Below, in pieces: positions 24,986 through 32,437 of a DNA stretch of 36,635 nt. Positions within the stretch are counted from its first letter, which is position 1. Each line of letters opens with the position of its first letter. Made by a program: the position numbers and the translations under genes. Below the pieces are notes generated by a model. That model worked only from the letters and a program-made list of their open reading frames with translations. It made no database searches and was not told the DNA's origin. Source of the DNA: an uncultured Bacteroidota bacterium (lineage in GTDB: Bacteria; Bacteroidota; Bacteroidia; Chitinophagales; LD1); contig CAIXGR010000038.1 of NCBI GenBank assembly GCA_903919075.1, forward strand, positions 1-36,635. The letters are read 5' to 3'.

Positions 24986-27085
24986 TTATTGCTGCTTAAC
25001 CATGCGGAATGTTTTGTGATCGGTTGCAGAATGTACGGTTACAAAGTAAACACCTGAAGCTTCGTTGCTTAAATCAATAGTGTTGTTGTATTGAAGGTTG
25101 CTGCTTTGGTAAACTTCTTTGCCTAACACATCGCTGATTCTTACGCTCCATTTATTAATTTCAGCAACACTGCTTGAAATATCAAGTACAAACTGTGTGT
25201 TGAAAGGATTAGGTTGCACTTTAACACTTTCATTGATATTAACAGTTGAGATACTGTTTATATTGATGTAAACCGAATCTGAGAAGGTTGGGCAATAACC
25301 AGGGAAACTAGCTGCTACTTCGTACCAGCCGTTTGCAGTTGCAGTGTATGATACATCGGTAGCACCGTTAATAGGGCTGCCATTGAAATACCATTGATTA
25401 TAAGCCGATGTGGTTGAGGAAAGAACATGACCATTTATAGTGATAAACGGAGTTGGTGAATGATCGGATATTGCAACAAAAGTGGTGTCGGCAGAGTGGC
25501 TATCGCAACCATCAACAGTTACTATTACACTATAATTACCTGAATCGGATAATACAGCCGGAGAAATAACCGGATTTTGCTGATTAGATGTATAATTATT
25601 CGGGCCACTCCATCTGTATGAAGCGCCTGATACTGAATTAGCCATTAAATCTATTGCAGAGCCGTTGCATACTACACTATTAGATGTAGCAATTGGTGTA
25701 GCCGGCAGTTGTTTAACTGTAACTGTTTGGCCAGCTCCCGGGCCTGAACAGCCTGTAAGCGTAGTAGTAACATTGTAAGTGCCACCGGTACGAACTGTTA
25801 TAGACTGAGTGGTTTCGCCGGTTGACCATAGATAAGCATCATAGCCGCTATTAGCTGTTAGTACTACGTTGCCGCTATCGCAGAAGGTAGTTGCCGATTG
25901 CGGAGTAATAACCGGAGCAACCAAAGATTGAACTGTAACATGCACTGTATCGGAAATTGCTATACAATCGGAGCCGTTACCCAAGTTTCCGGTAACGTAG
26001 TAATCGCCGGGGGTGGTAACAGTAATTGATTGTGAAGTAGCGCCGGTTGACCAGTGATAAGATACATAACCAGCGCTTGCAGTAAGCACTGTATCTAAAT
26101 TATGACAAACGTTTACATGGCCATTTGGTGTAATAACAGGCTGTGCGTAACGATCGGCTAAAGCAAATACGGGGTTATTGAAATTATTCCAGTTGGCACT
26201 AATAACGCCTAAAAGGTTGTTCAAATTTGGATAAGAATAGTTGCCGGTAGTCTCCCAAGTGTTGTTGGTTTTCCAATGTGCCAGTTTATGAAATGAGCCA
26301 TCGGCTGCGCTATCATAATAAAAGCCAAGATTTACCGAAGTACTTCCTGCAATTCTGCTTACAACATGATAAAAACCTGCGTTGATATTACACATAGAAC
26401 CATCATTCGCAGAGCGGTCGTAACCATCGCTGGTTGGGTCTTTATCAATCATGTTAACTGAAAAAGTTTGCGCCGCGGATGATGTGTTTTGCAAGCTAGC
26501 CGGACGATATTTATTTTGCGTATTTGAACCAACAGGGAAGAAGTATATACCGGTTCCGGTCATTTTTCTTATAAAAGTACCACCTGCATCGCTACGAACA
26601 TAACCGGTAGTGTTAGTAACAATACCCGCGTTGGTGTTTTCAACTGTTAAGGTATGTGTTTGGGTTGAAAGCTGTCTGTCGCTTAATTCTAAACTATCGT
26701 ATACGTGAGTATCTTTATCAATTAATTTTAAACCGGTGCCTGCAAGGCTAAGGTTATAAAAATCGGTTGCATAGTTTCCGGTAATGTGTTGGGTATCGCC
26801 GAAAAGGGTAACAGTGCCGGGGCTTTGGTTAATAAGGCCGGGGCTGCCTGCGTCGTTTTGCCAGTTGCCGGTAAGCGAAATATTACCACTGTTATCAATG
26901 GTGCTATTGCTTTTCAAAATCATATTACCTTCAATAAGCATGGTAGTGCCGGTAGATATGATTGGATTGCCATCCACCACAATTACGTTAGTTGTTTGTG
27001 CCTTTGTAAAGCCGGGAACCACTAACAACGCTGCGGTGCAAACCCAAAAAGATGTAAGAGCTAAACGTAAATTTAATCGAACCAT
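24986..27085 (-). CDS. Large secreted multidomain protein, T9SS type A
   Basis: A 699-residue exported protein. Signal peptide 1-30. Residues about 35-300 are a beta-rich region with a repetitive start (GNISLTGNW, GTVTLFGD, DSLELSDRQL) typical of Bacteroidota surface proteins. It is followed by Ig-like repeats, two of which carry the motif YxS/AYxWSTGxTxQSITV (about residues 335 and 415), then a domain with SGASYRWSGPNNYTSNQQNP and a last one with YNQWYFNGSPI. The chain ends in a T9SS type-A sorting domain (VQPNPFN, final TFRMVKQQ). Probably a surface adhesin or scaffold; no catalytic motif is seen. A -7 box lies at 27198-27205 and a strong terminator follows at 24934-24959. Confidence 0.85.
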   Translation of the reverse strand: MVRLNLRLALTSFWVCTAALLVVPGFTKAQTTNVIVVDGNPIISTGTTMLIEGNMILKSNSTIDNSGNISLTGNWQNDAGSPGLINQSPGTVTLFGDTQHITGNYATDFYNLSLAGTGLKLIDKDTHVYDSLELSDRQLSTQTHTLTVENTNAGIVTNTTGYVRSDAGGTFIRKMTGTGIYFFPVGSNTQNKYRPASLQNTSSAAQTFSVNMIDKDPTSDGYDRSANDGSMCNINAGFYHVVSRIAGSTSVNLGFYYDSAADGSFHKLAHWKTNNTWETTGNYSYPNLNNLLGVISANWNNFNNPVFALADRYAQPVITPNGHVNVCHNLDTVLTASAGYVSYHWSTGATSQSITVTTPGDYYVTGNLGNGSDCIAISDTVHVTVQSLVAPVITPQSATTFCDSGNVVLTANSGYDAYLWSTGETTQSITVRTGGTYNVTTTLTGCSGPGAGQTVTVKQLPATPIATSNSVVCNGSAIDLMANSVSGASYRWSGPNNYTSNQQNPVISPAVLSDSGNYSVIVTVDGCDSHSADTTFVAISDHSPTPFITINGHVLSSTTSAYNQWYFNGSPINGATDVSYTATANGWYEVAASFPGYCPTFSDSVYININSISTVNINESVKVQPNPFNTQFVLDISSSVAEINKWSVRISDVLGKEVYQSSNLQYNNTIDLSNEASGVYFVTVHSATDHKTFRMVKQQ

Positions 27086-27197
27086 AAATTGGAATTTTTT
27101 TATTATGTTTTTTTAAGCAGCAATGCTATCGTTTAACCGGTTGTATTGCCAATAAATAAATTATTAAGTAAAGGTACTAAATTAATTTACAATACTA

Positions 27198-27205
27198 CAA
27201 AATTA
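27198..27205 (-). promoter_or_regulatory. Bacteroidota -7 box (TAATTTTG on minus strand)
   Basis: Perfect TAnnTTTG on the minus strand, 112 bp upstream of the T9SS protein ATG at 27085. The sequence normally occupied by the spacer and -33 element is the palindrome at 27210-27228. Confidence 0.5.
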
Positions 27206-27209
27206 TTTT

Positions 27210-27228
27210 AACCCTGTTTTTCAGGGTT
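27210..27228. promoter_or_regulatory. Palindromic operator candidate AACCCTG-N5-CAGGGTT
   Basis: Perfect 7-bp inverted repeat with a TTTTT centre, starting 4 bp upstream of the minus-strand -7 box. It covers the region between the -7 and -33 positions, so it could bind a regulator. It could also fold as RNA, but it is not positioned downstream of any gene. The plus-strand copy ends in TTTT-G. Confidence 0.5.
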
Positions 27229-27594
27229 TTGAATTACTAAATTAATAAAATTTATTGACTAATGTGTATTGGAAAATTAAGGAGAAAAAATTGTGGAAAA
27301 GATTTAACCTATTGATTCGCATATGAAAATAACTTGTTCTTAAACGCACGGTTTTTTGCATACCATTTTACTACATTTTGAGAGGGAACCTCGATTTTTT
27401 GTATTTTTTGAAGCAGGGCCATTTAATTCGCTGCATGACAATGTTGCAATTTGATTTTTTGAGGTATTTGTTAAGCTTGTAACGAGACCAGTTTTGAAGG
27501 AAATTATTTTATATTAGCATTTATCAAACCCTTTTGAAAAGGACTGTTATTTTGCTATTGGCATTACCTTAATTTATCTTATAATTATTTATTT

Positions 27595-28920
27595 ATGAAT
27601 TTACGTTTTACCTGGATTTTTGTAACGTGTTTATTAATATTATTAAACCCCAATTGTTTATTGGCACAGGTAGCTATTAATGCCACCGGAGCCATGCCTG
27701 ATAGCTCAGCGATATTAGATGTAAGCTCAACTACAAAAGGTTTTTTAGTGCCACGGTTAACCACCACACAGCGCAATGCCATAGCCCATCCTGCACCGGG
27801 ACTTACTATTTACAATACTGTAACCAATTGTTTTAATTTATGGGTAGGCAATACCTGGAAACAAATATGCGGCGATTGTGATTTTAACAACCCAGTAGTG
27901 GCCAATAATGGCCCGCTATGCCCGGGTAGTAATCTGGTATTGAGTGCCTCTACCATTCCGGGTGGTGCATATTCATGGACAGGGGCGAATGGTTTTACAT
28001 CAACCCAGCAAAACCCTACTATTGATAGCGCTACCTCGGCTGCGGGTGGCTTGTACTCGCTGCAAGTTACACTTAATGGATGTACATCAACCGCTGTTAG
28101 TACTTTTGTTACGGTTAACAGTTCGCCGGCAACACCTATTGCCAGTAATAATGGGCCTGCTTGTCCCAACGGCACAATTAATCTTGCGTCATCAACAGTT
28201 TTGGGAGCGTTTTATAACTGGACCGGCCCGAATGGTTTTAGTTCAACAGCACAAAACCCTGTAGTTACTAATATGAGCGCTTCGGATACCGGAGTTTATA
28301 CTGTTTATGCTACGGCTAATGGCTGCCCGAGCGCTACTTCGTCAACTACTGTTTCGTTATATACTTTGCCGGTAGCAACTTTTACCCCTACCAGCACAAC
28401 GGTAAATACGCCTACAACCTTTTTCCCTACTGTTTCGGGCGCTACTTATAGCTGGGTATTTAACAACGGCACACCAGCTTCAAGCACCGACCCAAGCCCA
28501 TCGGTAACCTGGACCAACTCCGGTAGCCAGAATGTTACTTTAACGGTAACGCAAAATGGATGTTCGCAAACAACTACTACGTCTATTACTGTGCAATTGC
28601 CCGCGGGTTGCGCCCGTGCAACCGATAACACGGTGTGGTGTGTTGCAAGCGATAACAGTACCACCGGTGCCATGCTTTGCGGTTATCCGGTTAACTATTC
28701 AGGTACGTATTACCAAATTACCAACGCCGGGGCTACTGCGTTGGGCATGACGGTAACCGGTTACGGAGACTGCGCCACCAATTACACACAAGGCAATACC
28801 ACTAATATACAAGGTTGGAACGGTAGCAATTGCTGGTCGACGCATGATGAGTGGGCGCGGAATGGCTATAATACCGGGACCAATTATTTTCCGGTGGTAA
28901 GGTGTACAGATTATGAATAA
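27595..28920 (+). CDS. Secreted Ig-repeat protein with shared N-terminal module
   Basis: A 441-residue exported protein. Signal peptide 1-24 (LLAQ). Residues about 28-98 carry the same module as the protein at 20068 (MPDSSAILDVSS, TKGFLVPRLTTTQRNAI, GLTIYNTVTNC). Two Ig-like repeats follow (each C-P-x-G/N, SWTGANGF or NWTGPNGF, S-T-x-QNP, GxYxVxxxxNGC), then a PKD-like domain. A cysteine-rich tail of about 100 residues carries Cys near DNTVWC, MLCGYP, YGDCA, SNCW and VVRC, and ends without a T9SS domain. The tail is not a family I recognise and may be disulphide-bonded. Likely a surface or secreted binding protein. Confidence 0.8.
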   Translation: MNLRFTWIFVTCLLILLNPNCLLAQVAINATGAMPDSSAILDVSSTTKGFLVPRLTTTQRNAIAHPAPGLTIYNTVTNCFNLWVGNTWKQICGDCDFNNPVVANNGPLCPGSNLVLSASTIPGGAYSWTGANGFTSTQQNPTIDSATSAAGGLYSLQVTLNGCTSTAVSTFVTVNSSPATPIASNNGPACPNGTINLASSTVLGAFYNWTGPNGFSSTAQNPVVTNMSASDTGVYTVYATANGCPSATSSTTVSLYTLPVATFTPTSTTVNTPTTFFPTVSGATYSWVFNNGTPASSTDPSPSVTWTNSGSQNVTLTVTQNGCSQTTTTSITVQLPAGCARATDNTVWCVASDNSTTGAMLCGYPVNYSGTYYQITNAGATALGMTVTGYGDCATNYTQGNTTNIQGWNGSNCWSTHDEWARNGYNTGTNYFPVVRCTDYE

Positions 28921-28977
28921 TATGGGAATGAATTTTACCGGATAAATAATTTGTTTTACAAGCTAAAAGTAAATAAA

Positions 28978-29646
28978 ATGGAAAGCAATTCGGTATCTAA
29001 GCAAGGTGAGAATAGACCCTTGCGAGTTCTTATTTTTTCGGCTTCGCTACGGAAGGATTCGCTGAATACGCGATTAGCAAAATTAGCGGCTGCTGTAATT
29101 GAAAAAAATGGCGGCAACGTTGACTTTGCAGATGTGAGCGAGTTTGATTGCCCTTCGTTTAACAGCGATTTGGAAGTAAACAGCAATAGCCCCGATGGAG
29201 CAAAGGAATTTCAGAAACGTATTTTAGCTAATGATGCTTTTATTATTTCTTCTCCCGAATATAATGGCTCAATACCCGGTTTTCTGAAAAACTCTATTGA
29301 TTGGGTTTCGAGATTTAGGCCGCAGCCTTTTAATGAACACAATGCTTTATTAATGTCAGCCTCGCCTTCGATGGGCGGTGGCAATAAGGCGCTCTGGTCG
29401 TTGAGGATTCCCTTGGAACATCTTGGAACAAGGGTTTTTCCAGATATGTTTTCGTTAGCGATGGCACATAAGGCATTTACGCCCGAAGGTAAAATTGCCG
29501 ATGCCGCTTTGGCAAAACGGTTTGAAGATAACCTGGTTGCTTTTATGAGCCTTGTTGAAGCAGTTACACACTACCCCTGCGTTAAAAAAGCTTGGGTTGA
29601 ATTTTTGGGCGAGAAAACTGATGCGGTTACCGAAAGGGTGGGGTAA
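28978..29646 (+). CDS. NADPH-dependent FMN reductase family protein
   Basis: A 222-residue flavodoxin-fold reductase. N-terminal beta strand and FMN-phosphate loop: RVLIFSASLRKDSLNTRLA. The second flavin-contact motif is SPEYNGSIPGFLKNSIDW. Such enzymes use NAD(P)H to reduce FMN or quinones, azo compounds and metal oxyanions, and often protect against oxidative stress. The frame begins at TTG 28951, but the ATG at 28978 fits the domain start after a short polar leader. An octamer-period array (29658-29697) separates it from the next gene. Confidence 0.88.
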   Translation: MESNSVSKQGENRPLRVLIFSASLRKDSLNTRLAKLAAAVIEKNGGNVDFADVSEFDCPSFNSDLEVNSNSPDGAKEFQKRILANDAFIISSPEYNGSIPGFLKNSIDWVSRFRPQPFNEHNALLMSASPSMGGGNKALWSLRIPLEHLGTRVFPDMFSLAMAHKAFTPEGKIADAALAKRFEDNLVAFMSLVEAVTHYPCVKKAWVEFLGEKTDAVTERVG

Positions 29647-29657
29647 TTGCAGGAAAA

Positions 29658-29697
29658 GACAATATGAGGATATGATGATTTGACAATAAATAATTGA
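29658..29697. repeat. Degenerate octamer array, GAnnATnT units (left copy)
   Basis: Five 8-bp units in register: GACAATAT, GAGGATAT, GATGATTT, GACAATAA, ATAATTGA. They fill almost the whole gap between the flavin reductase and acetyltransferase genes. The related array at 29988-30019 follows the acetyltransferase gene. Confidence 0.65.
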
Positions 29698-29698
29698 G

Positions 29699-29989
29699 AT
29701 GGAAATTGAAATAGTAAACAACGAAAAACACAGCCGTTTTGAGGCTGCAATAGAAGGAAAGATTGCCCATGTTGATTACCGGTTCGACAAAGGCGATATT
29801 ATATTGCTGCATACTTTTGTTCCTGAATCTTTACGGGGCAAGGGCATTGCATCGGCGTTAGCAAAACTTGTATTGGAGTATATAAAGGAGCACAAGTTAA
29901 AGGCGGTAATTTATTGCCCTACTATTGCCAAGTATATAAAGCAACATCCGGAATATGAGGTGTTGGTGGATAAGGAATATACGGAATGA
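29699..29989 (+). CDS. Small GNAT-like N-acetyltransferase
   Basis: A 96-residue protein of the short GCN5-related family (human GTL3B/bacterial YidJ-like type). It is a minimal acetyl-CoA-binding fold, with acceptor strand, the block FVPESLRGKGIASALAKLVL (RGKGIA is the pyrophosphate-binding loop), and the ending YCPTIAKYIKQHPEY. Substrate unknown. It is flanked on both sides by degenerate 8-bp repeat arrays, and its stop codon lies within the right-hand one. Confidence 0.85.
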   Translation: MEIEIVNNEKHSRFEAAIEGKIAHVDYRFDKGDIILLHTFVPESLRGKGIASALAKLVLEYIKEHKLKAVIYCPTIAKYIKQHPEYEVLVDKEYTE

Positions 29990-30019
29990 AAATTTGAGGA
30001 TTTGAGAATATGACAATGA
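29988..30019. repeat. Degenerate octamer array, GAnnATnT units (right copy)
   Basis: Four 8-bp units in register: GAAAATTT, GAGGATTT, GAGAATAT, GACAATGA. The first two bases are the end of the acetyltransferase stop codon. Same consensus and period as 29658-29697. Confidence 0.65.
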
Positions 30020-30111
30020 AAATATACGTATAATAAATACAAAAGCCATCGTATTCTTATTGATACCTGCAGATGCTCCTAATAGGCAAGTACAAGAAAA
30101 AAATAGTTTTT

Positions 30112-30567
30112 ATGGCAGAAAAAATAATAGGCTTTTTCTCTGTGATGTATTCAAAATTTGACGCGGATTTTTCTCCCGTTACCAAAAGTCTATCTGTCTC
30201 TTTAGAAACCGGATTGAAAGAAACTTATGGCACAGGATTAGATTTATTATTGATTCGCTACAGGTTTGATGGAGAGGTAAATGAATTTTCTGAATGGCTA
30301 AGGCCTGTTTCTAATTATAATAAAAAAGATAAATCTATATCTGTACGATTTGTAGTAAGGCATAAAGATTTTCATAACTGCACAAGCGAAAAGAGAAAAA
30401 TTTATTTAAGGAACACTGTGCTAAACTCAATAGATTTAGTAAAACAACGTTTGATAAAGAACAAGCATATAGCTATTGATTTTGACCTTTTGTTTGAAGA
30501 CGCAAAAGCCATATTAGATAAATGGTTAATAGAGGATATGCGCAGTAAGCTTTTACACCCTAATTAA
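30112..30567 (+). CDS. AT-rich orphan protein, unknown function
   Basis: A 151-residue cytoplasmic protein from the ATG at 30112 (an in-frame ATG at 30073 adds 13 mostly basic residues). It is rich in Lys, Asn and Ile, without signal peptide or membrane segment. It seems to have an N-terminal alpha/beta half (EKIIGFFSVMYSKFDADF, then LSVSLETGLKETYG) and a helical C-terminal half. I recognise no family. Its size and charge resemble immunity proteins or antitoxin-like orphans, but no partner toxin is seen. By eye its codons are more AT-rich than those of its neighbours. An octamer array lies upstream and a REP-like inverted repeat downstream, which makes recent acquisition possible. Confidence 0.65.
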   Translation: MAEKIIGFFSVMYSKFDADFSPVTKSLSVSLETGLKETYGTGLDLLLIRYRFDGEVNEFSEWLRPVSNYNKKDKSISVRFVVRHKDFHNCTSEKRKIYLRNTVLNSIDLVKQRLIKNKHIAIDFDLLFEDAKAILDKWLIEDMRSKLLHPN

Positions 30568-30638
30568 TAGCCCTTAATGTTTAATGTAGCGTAGCATCTC
30601 AGAATGAGCGCTTTTTTTTGCCGCCCCACACCCTCTAA

Positions 30639-30652
30639 CTCCCTAAAGGGAG
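30639..30652. repeat. Short inverted repeat in C-rich intergenic element
   Basis: CTCCCT-AA-AGGGAG lies in a C-rich stretch (about 30620-30666) that contrasts with the AT-rich surroundings. Similar C-rich hairpins are common dispersed intergenic elements in Bacteroidota genomes; copy number cannot be seen from here. Confidence 0.5.
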
Positions 30653-30700
30653 AACCGCTCCCCTGCAAAAAAAGAAAGGAATTAGTGGAATTCATTTCTT

Positions 30701-30708
30701 TATCTTTG
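30701..30708 (+). promoter_or_regulatory. Bacteroidota -7 box (TATCTTTG)
   Basis: Perfect TAnnTTTG, 24 bp before the ATG of the 3-hydroxybutyryl-CoA dehydrogenase gene, the expected distance for a short leader. No convincing -33 TTTG is visible. Confidence 0.6.
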
Positions 30709-30732
30709 TAGACTTAAATTTCAAAAAAAACA

Positions 30733-31596
30733 ATGGCTTTAAAAATATTAAAAACAGGTGTGGCCGGTGCCGGTGCTATGGGCCTGGGCATTGCGCAAGT
30801 GCTTGGGCAAAGCGGGTTTGAGGTGGTGTTGTTTGATGTAAACGCACAACAATTAGATAAAGCAAAAGCTGAAATAACTAAAAACTTAGAGGCAGCAGTT
30901 TCGAAAAATAAAATGAGTGCGGGTGAGCGTGATAAAACACTTTCGCAGATTACATTTTCGACTGATATTAATGCATTGAAAGCTGATTTTATTATTGAGG
31001 CTATTGTTGAAAAGCTGGAAGTAAAACAGGAATTATTTACCAAGCTGGCTGCAATAAATTCGGGTGAAACTATATTGGCTACCAATACTTCATCAATACC
31101 GGTTACCCGTATTGCGCACGGCATTAAAAACCCGGAGCGGGTTGTGGGCATGCACTTTTTTAACCCGGCACATATTATGAAACTGGTAGAGGTGATTACC
31201 GGTGCTGAAACATCGGGCGAGGTAGCGGAAACAATTAAAGAACTTACTAAAGCGCTGGGAAAAACACCGGTAATGTGTAAAGATTCGCCGGGGTTTATTG
31301 TAAACCGCGTGGCTCGCAATTATTATGTTGAGAGCCTTAAAATACTTGAGGAGCGCATTGCCAGTATTGAAACTATAGATGCACTGATGGAAAGTGCGGG
31401 TTTTAAAATGGGCCCCTTTAAGTTGATGGATTTTGTTGGCAACGATATTAACTTTGCAGTTACATCATCGCTGTTCGAATCTTTTCATGGTGAGGCTAAA
31501 TTTCGGCCATCGCGCATACAGCAGCAAAAGGTTGATGCGGGGCATTTGGGCAAAAAAACCGGGAAAGGGTTTTACGATTATAAAAACACCCCTTAA
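30733..31596 (+). CDS. 3-hydroxybutyryl-CoA dehydrogenase
   Basis: A 287-residue cytoplasmic NAD(P)-dependent 3-hydroxyacyl-CoA dehydrogenase of the short single-function (Hbd/PaaH) type. Rossmann motif GAGAMG at 12-17; the strand end D35 in LFDVNAQ suggests NAD preference. Other blocks: ATNTSSIPVTRIA, the catalytic dyad H141 (MHFFNPAH) and E153 (LVEV), DSPGFIVNR, and the C-terminal domain ending KKTGKGFYDY. It oxidises 3-hydroxyacyl-CoA to 3-ketoacyl-CoA (or the reverse) in beta-oxidation, butyrate or phenylacetate metabolism. It is alone here with its own promoter; no thiolase or crotonase gene is adjacent. Confidence 0.92.
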   Translation: MALKILKTGVAGAGAMGLGIAQVLGQSGFEVVLFDVNAQQLDKAKAEITKNLEAAVSKNKMSAGERDKTLSQITFSTDINALKADFIIEAIVEKLEVKQELFTKLAAINSGETILATNTSSIPVTRIAHGIKNPERVVGMHFFNPAHIMKLVEVITGAETSGEVAETIKELTKALGKTPVMCKDSPGFIVNRVARNYYVESLKILEERIASIETIDALMESAGFKMGPFKLMDFVGNDINFAVTSSLFESFHGEAKFRPSRIQQQKVDAGHLGKKTGKGFYDYKNTP

Positions 31597-31615
31597 AAGC
31601 CCCTTTCACAAAAAG

Positions 31616-31652
31616 AAATGGCTGGCAGCTTATTAAGCATTACCAGCCATTT
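31616..31652 (-). terminator. Terminator hairpin after tRNA-Leu
   Basis: AAATGGCTGG (31616-31625) pairs with CCAGCCATTT (31643-31652), a perfect 10-bp stem with a 17-nt loop. On the minus strand it starts 4 nt past the tRNA 3' end and is followed by CTTTTTG, a Rho-independent arrangement. It may also stop the convergent dehydrogenase transcript. Confidence 0.75.
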
Positions 31653-31655
31653 AAG

Positions 31656-31737
31656 TGCCCGGGAAGGGATTCGAACCCCCACACCTTGCGGCTCTCGCAC
31701 CTGAAACGAGCGCGTCTACCAGTTTCGCCACCCGGGC
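31656..31737 (-). tRNA. tRNA-Leu (anticodon CAG)
   Basis: Class II tRNA on the minus strand, 82 nt. The acceptor stem GCCCGGG pairs with CCCGGGC and is followed by discriminator A. The D-arm region TGGCGAAACTGGTAGACGC is present. Anticodon stem-loop CTCGT-TTCAGGT-GCGAG places CAG at genome positions 31701-31703. There is a long variable arm around GCCGCAAGGTG, and a T-arm GGGGG-TTCGAAT-CCCTT with two G-U pairs. The 3' CCA is not encoded. Its promoter (31791-31820) and terminator (31616-31652) are both visible, so it is a single-gene transcript. Confidence 0.95.
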
Positions 31738-31752
31738 TTTTAAGTAGAATTT

Positions 31753-31766
31753 CCCGATACATCGGG
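31753..31766. repeat. Inverted repeat CCCGAT-AC-ATCGGG in the tRNA leader
   Basis: A 6-bp perfect stem between the tRNA promoter and the tRNA 5' end, so it would be transcribed in the precursor. It could be a processing signal or a dispersed short repeat. Confidence 0.5.
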
Positions 31767-31790
31767 TTTCGGCACTTCATTCAGAGGGTG

Positions 31791-31820
31791 CAAATGTATC
31801 TTTTAGAAAGTAATTTCAAA
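31791..31820 (-). promoter_or_regulatory. Full Bacteroidota promoter for tRNA-Leu
   Basis: On the minus strand the -33 element TTTG (complement of 31817-31820) is followed after 18 bp by the -7 element TACATTTG (complement of 31791-31798). Both match consensus, and the predicted start is about 45 bp upstream of the tRNA. This is the clearest promoter in the window. Confidence 0.8.
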
Positions 31821-31930
31821 AACATGGGGTAGATTGAAAATGCGGAAATAGCCCTAGTACCAATATAGATTGCTCAAAAAATATTATTATTGCTTACCCT
31901 GCGGAAAACCCTATAATTAAAACTTGAAAC

Positions 31931-32419
31931 ATGAAAAAAACAATAACACTTCTTGCTATTATTTTAATAAGCTCGATTGCCACATTTACCGCATGTAAAA
32001 AAACTACAGTAAATGTAAAATCGCTTATTGCGTATTATAGTATTGTGTACGGTGGTGCACCAACTTCGCACAGTTTTTTAAAGGGCTCATCTATTTCAGT
32101 GTCTCAAACACCGGCACCCGGGTTCGCGTTTATGAGTGGTATTGATTCAATTTCGCAAAATTCGTTGGCTATAAATATAGGGAGTGCAACCAGCGGCGAT
32201 TATGTTTTGGGTAATGGCCAAGCCAGCTATATAACTTTACATTTAAGCCAATACAACGTATTTACAACTAATTCTGTCCTGGCATCTGGCAAAATACACG
32301 TTACCTATGATAATGCAAGCAAATGGGCTACGGGCACTTTTACTGGTACGGTAGTTAATACTAGTAGTTTAGATACCATACAAATTAGTGGCGGTTCGTT
32401 TTCTATGCAGTATCAGTAG
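31931..32419 (+). CDS. Small lipoprotein, paralogue of the next gene
   Basis: A 162-residue lipoprotein with lipobox FTAC (C22) followed by KKT. The beta-rich mature part ends in KWATGTFTGTVVNT, then IQISGGSFSMQY. This matches the ending of the next protein (WVKGTFDGTVVNT, then FSVTQGLFEIKY), so the pair arose by duplication. This C-terminal pattern (GTF-x-GTVVN, then G-x-F-x-x-x-Y) recurs in many Bacteroidota lipoproteins of unknown function. No enzymatic motif. The two genes are 18 bp apart, an operon. Confidence 0.75.
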   Translation: MKKTITLLAIILISSIATFTACKKTTVNVKSLIAYYSIVYGGAPTSHSFLKGSSISVSQTPAPGFAFMSGIDSISQNSLAINIGSATSGDYVLGNGQASYITLHLSQYNVFTTNSVLASGKIHVTYDNASKWATGTFTGTVVNTSSLDTIQISGGSFSMQYQ

Positions 32420-32437
32420 TAATTAAAAAACAGGGTT

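Larger units (their letters stand above)
27086..27594. other. Divergent intergenic region (509 bp)
   Basis: AT-rich spacer between two secreted Ig-repeat protein genes. It contains the minus-strand -7 box (27198-27205), the palindrome just upstream of it (27210-27228), and a second small palindrome, CCTTTT-G-AAAAGG, at 27530-27542, 53 bp before the plus-strand ATG. No coding potential was recognised. Confidence 0.5.

Noticed and set aside
27810-28264. Overlapping frames on both strands within the Ig-repeat gene
   Set aside because: The main frame has signal peptide and repeats; the others are by-products of its Thr/Ser/Gly codons.
30714-31319. 201-codon minus-strand frame
   Set aside because: Antisense to 3-hydroxybutyryl-CoA dehydrogenase, which has intact motifs; Ser/Ala-rich shadow.
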